From the NCBI GenBank assembly GCA_937125225.1, contig CAKZLE010000006.1, positions 124,001-188,000 on the forward strand: 64,000 nucleotides of DNA, written 5' to 3'. Below the pieces are notes generated by a model. That model saw nothing but the letters and a program-made list of their open reading frames with translations, made no database searches and had not been told where the DNA came from. Both the position numbers and the translations under genes were made by a program. This DNA comes from an uncultured Spirochaetia bacterium (GTDB lineage Bacteria; Spirochaetota; Spirochaetia; CAKZLE01). This document shows positions 63,070 to 64,000 of this stretch, piece by piece (the stretch's first letter is position 1; every line of letters begins with the position of its first letter).

Positions 63070-64000
63070 ATGGGACTGGACAACATATTTTCCTTGAGAC
63101 ATGGCAAACCTCAGTCTCTGCCAATCGATGACTTTTAGGGGAAGATCCTTCAAGCTGCCTCCATAGGGACACTCATCTGTGACCCTTCAGGAAAGATCCT
63201 GAAGGCTAATGAGGTCTTTAGTCACATGTCAGGCTATACCCTCCATGATATTCAGGACCCTGATTGGGAGAATTATGCTACTCCTGGAAATGGAGTGATG
63301 CTGACACAGTCAGAATTCAAGCAGGCAGTCGAACAGAAAGAATCAATCAAATATAAGAGAGAGTTCTCCTGTAAAGGGGGGAAGATCCTTCCTGTGATGA
63401 TCATCATCCACCCGAAACTCGATAAACGACAGAAGGTCGAAGCAGTCTATATATTCTTCTTCGATTATTCAGATCAGTATGAGAATGAGAAAGATCTCCT
63501 TGAAGCTAAAGAACTTGCAGAGCATTATCTCGATATTGCAAAAAGCATCATAGTCTCAATAGACTTGGAGGGTAAGGTAGTACTGATCAACCAGATGGGA
63601 CTTGATGTACTTGGATATACGTATGAGGAGATCATAGGGAAAGAGTGGTTCGCCCTCTGTATTCCACCTGAGATCTGTGACCATATGAGAGCTATCTTTC
63701 ATGAGATCAAAGGATCTCTCAAATCCTATGACACCTATGATAACGAGGTGATCACAAAATCGGGAGAACGCAGACTCATCTCCTGGAAGAACACCTTTAT
63801 CACGAATAGGGATAACAAGATCTCAGAGATACTCAGTTCAGGTTCAGATGTGACAGACCTCCGTGAAGCCTATACCCAACTTCAGCACAGTAGAGATCAA
63901 TTTCAAGAGGCCATGGATGCTTCCCACGACGGAATCTGGGATTGGGATATGCTCACAAATGATACCTACTATTCTCCTGGCTGGAAACGTATGCTTGGAT
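63070..64000 (+). CDS. PAS-domain sensor protein, interrupted by an in-frame TAG (partial, runs off window)
   Basis: The ATG at 63070 has GGAG nine bases upstream. The frame reads MGLDNIFSLRHGKPQSLPID, then DF and a TAG at 63136-63138. It continues open in the same frame to the window edge. After the TAG come a PAS domain (KILQAASIGTLICDPSGKIL, KANEVFSHMSGY), a second PAS with a PAC-like end (SIIVSIDLEGKVVLINQMG, LGYTYEEIIGKEW, then SGSDVTDLREA) and the start of a third (FQEAMDASHDGIWDWDM). No ATG, GTG or TTG follows the TAG until 63226, which would cut the first PAS fold. It is therefore a nonsense-mutated gene, a sequence error or a readthrough gene. The output domain lies beyond the window. 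Confidence 0.72.

Noticed and set aside
63136-63138. General recoding of TAG (for example pyrrolysine) in this organism
   Set aside because: Other genes here, such as oppB and leuA, end with TAG and their products end at normal family lengths, so TAG is an ordinary stop.
1-64000. CRISPR arrays, insertion sequences, prophage genes or attachment sites
   Set aside because: I saw no regularly spaced repeats, transposase or integrase motifs, terminal inverted repeats or phage structural genes.

Overview
The window is densely packed bacterial DNA of moderate G+C. It reads like the chromosome of an anaerobic, fermenting bacterium. Evidence for this is the ferredoxin-dependent 2-oxoacid oxidoreductase with phosphotransbutyrylase and butyrate kinase, a hybrid-cluster protein, and a FabV/trans-2-enoyl reductase very like the Treponema enzyme. 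The gene set and the relaxed lipobox of OppA fit a spirochaete (Spirochaetales), but that assignment is an inference. No rRNA, tRNA, CRISPR array, insertion sequence or prophage was seen, and nothing looks recently acquired.

Layout. 1-2783 (minus): a UvrD/PcrA helicase cut by the window edge, and rimO. 3040-7583 (plus): oppBCDF, whose OppC carries a ~235-residue soluble insert. After a terminator come a small membrane protein (minus), the oppA lipoprotein gene (plus) and an unknown secreted protein (plus). 11267-20448 (minus): the branched-chain amino acid operon ilvN-ilvC-leuA-cimA-leuB-ilvD-ilvB. It is preceded by a consensus promoter and an 82-codon leader peptide whose last 46 residues are mostly Leu, Ile and Val. 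21014-28371 (plus): aroA and threonine aldolase, a three-gene ABC importer of the TrpXYZ type, psuG and a PatB-like aminotransferase. 28366-35673 (minus): a TPR protein, an AddB-like and an AddA-like nuclease-helicase pair and a DUF2007 protein. Next are a CPBP protease and a GNAT acetyltransferase (plus).

37347-47833 (minus) is an eleven-gene operon: zinc-ribbon protein, ferredoxin, 2-oxoacid oxidoreductase alpha and fused beta-gamma subunits, buk, ptb, an unknown membrane protein, a PhnP-like hydrolase, polA, coaE and a SPOR protein. It joins an ATP-yielding fermentation module to DNA replication and CoA synthesis genes. 48081-51329: small unknown genes, a DsrE-like protein, hcp and slyX. 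51462-53304: a MarR regulator with a MATE pump. 53433-59092 (minus): fabH-D-G-F-Z-V. 59266-62831 (plus): accB-C-D-A, divergent from fab across two perfect palindromes. The window closes with a PAS-domain sensor gene interrupted by an in-frame TAG.

How the parts fit: the ilv/leu/cim operon makes Val, Leu and Ile from pyruvate without threonine and appears to be controlled by its own products through a leader peptide. The oxidoreductase-Ptb-Buk module would run the reverse logic, turning 2-oxoacids into acyl-CoA, acyl-phosphate and ATP. fab and acc face each other across a shared control region. Three genes (aroA, the TPR gene and the CPBP gene) have promoters placed so that the start codon is at or next to the transcription start, suggesting leaderless mRNAs. 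The most unusual items are the long leader peptide, the leaderless trio, the CRP/FNR-type dyad before hcp, the fab/acc palindromes, the OppC insert and the interrupted PAS gene.
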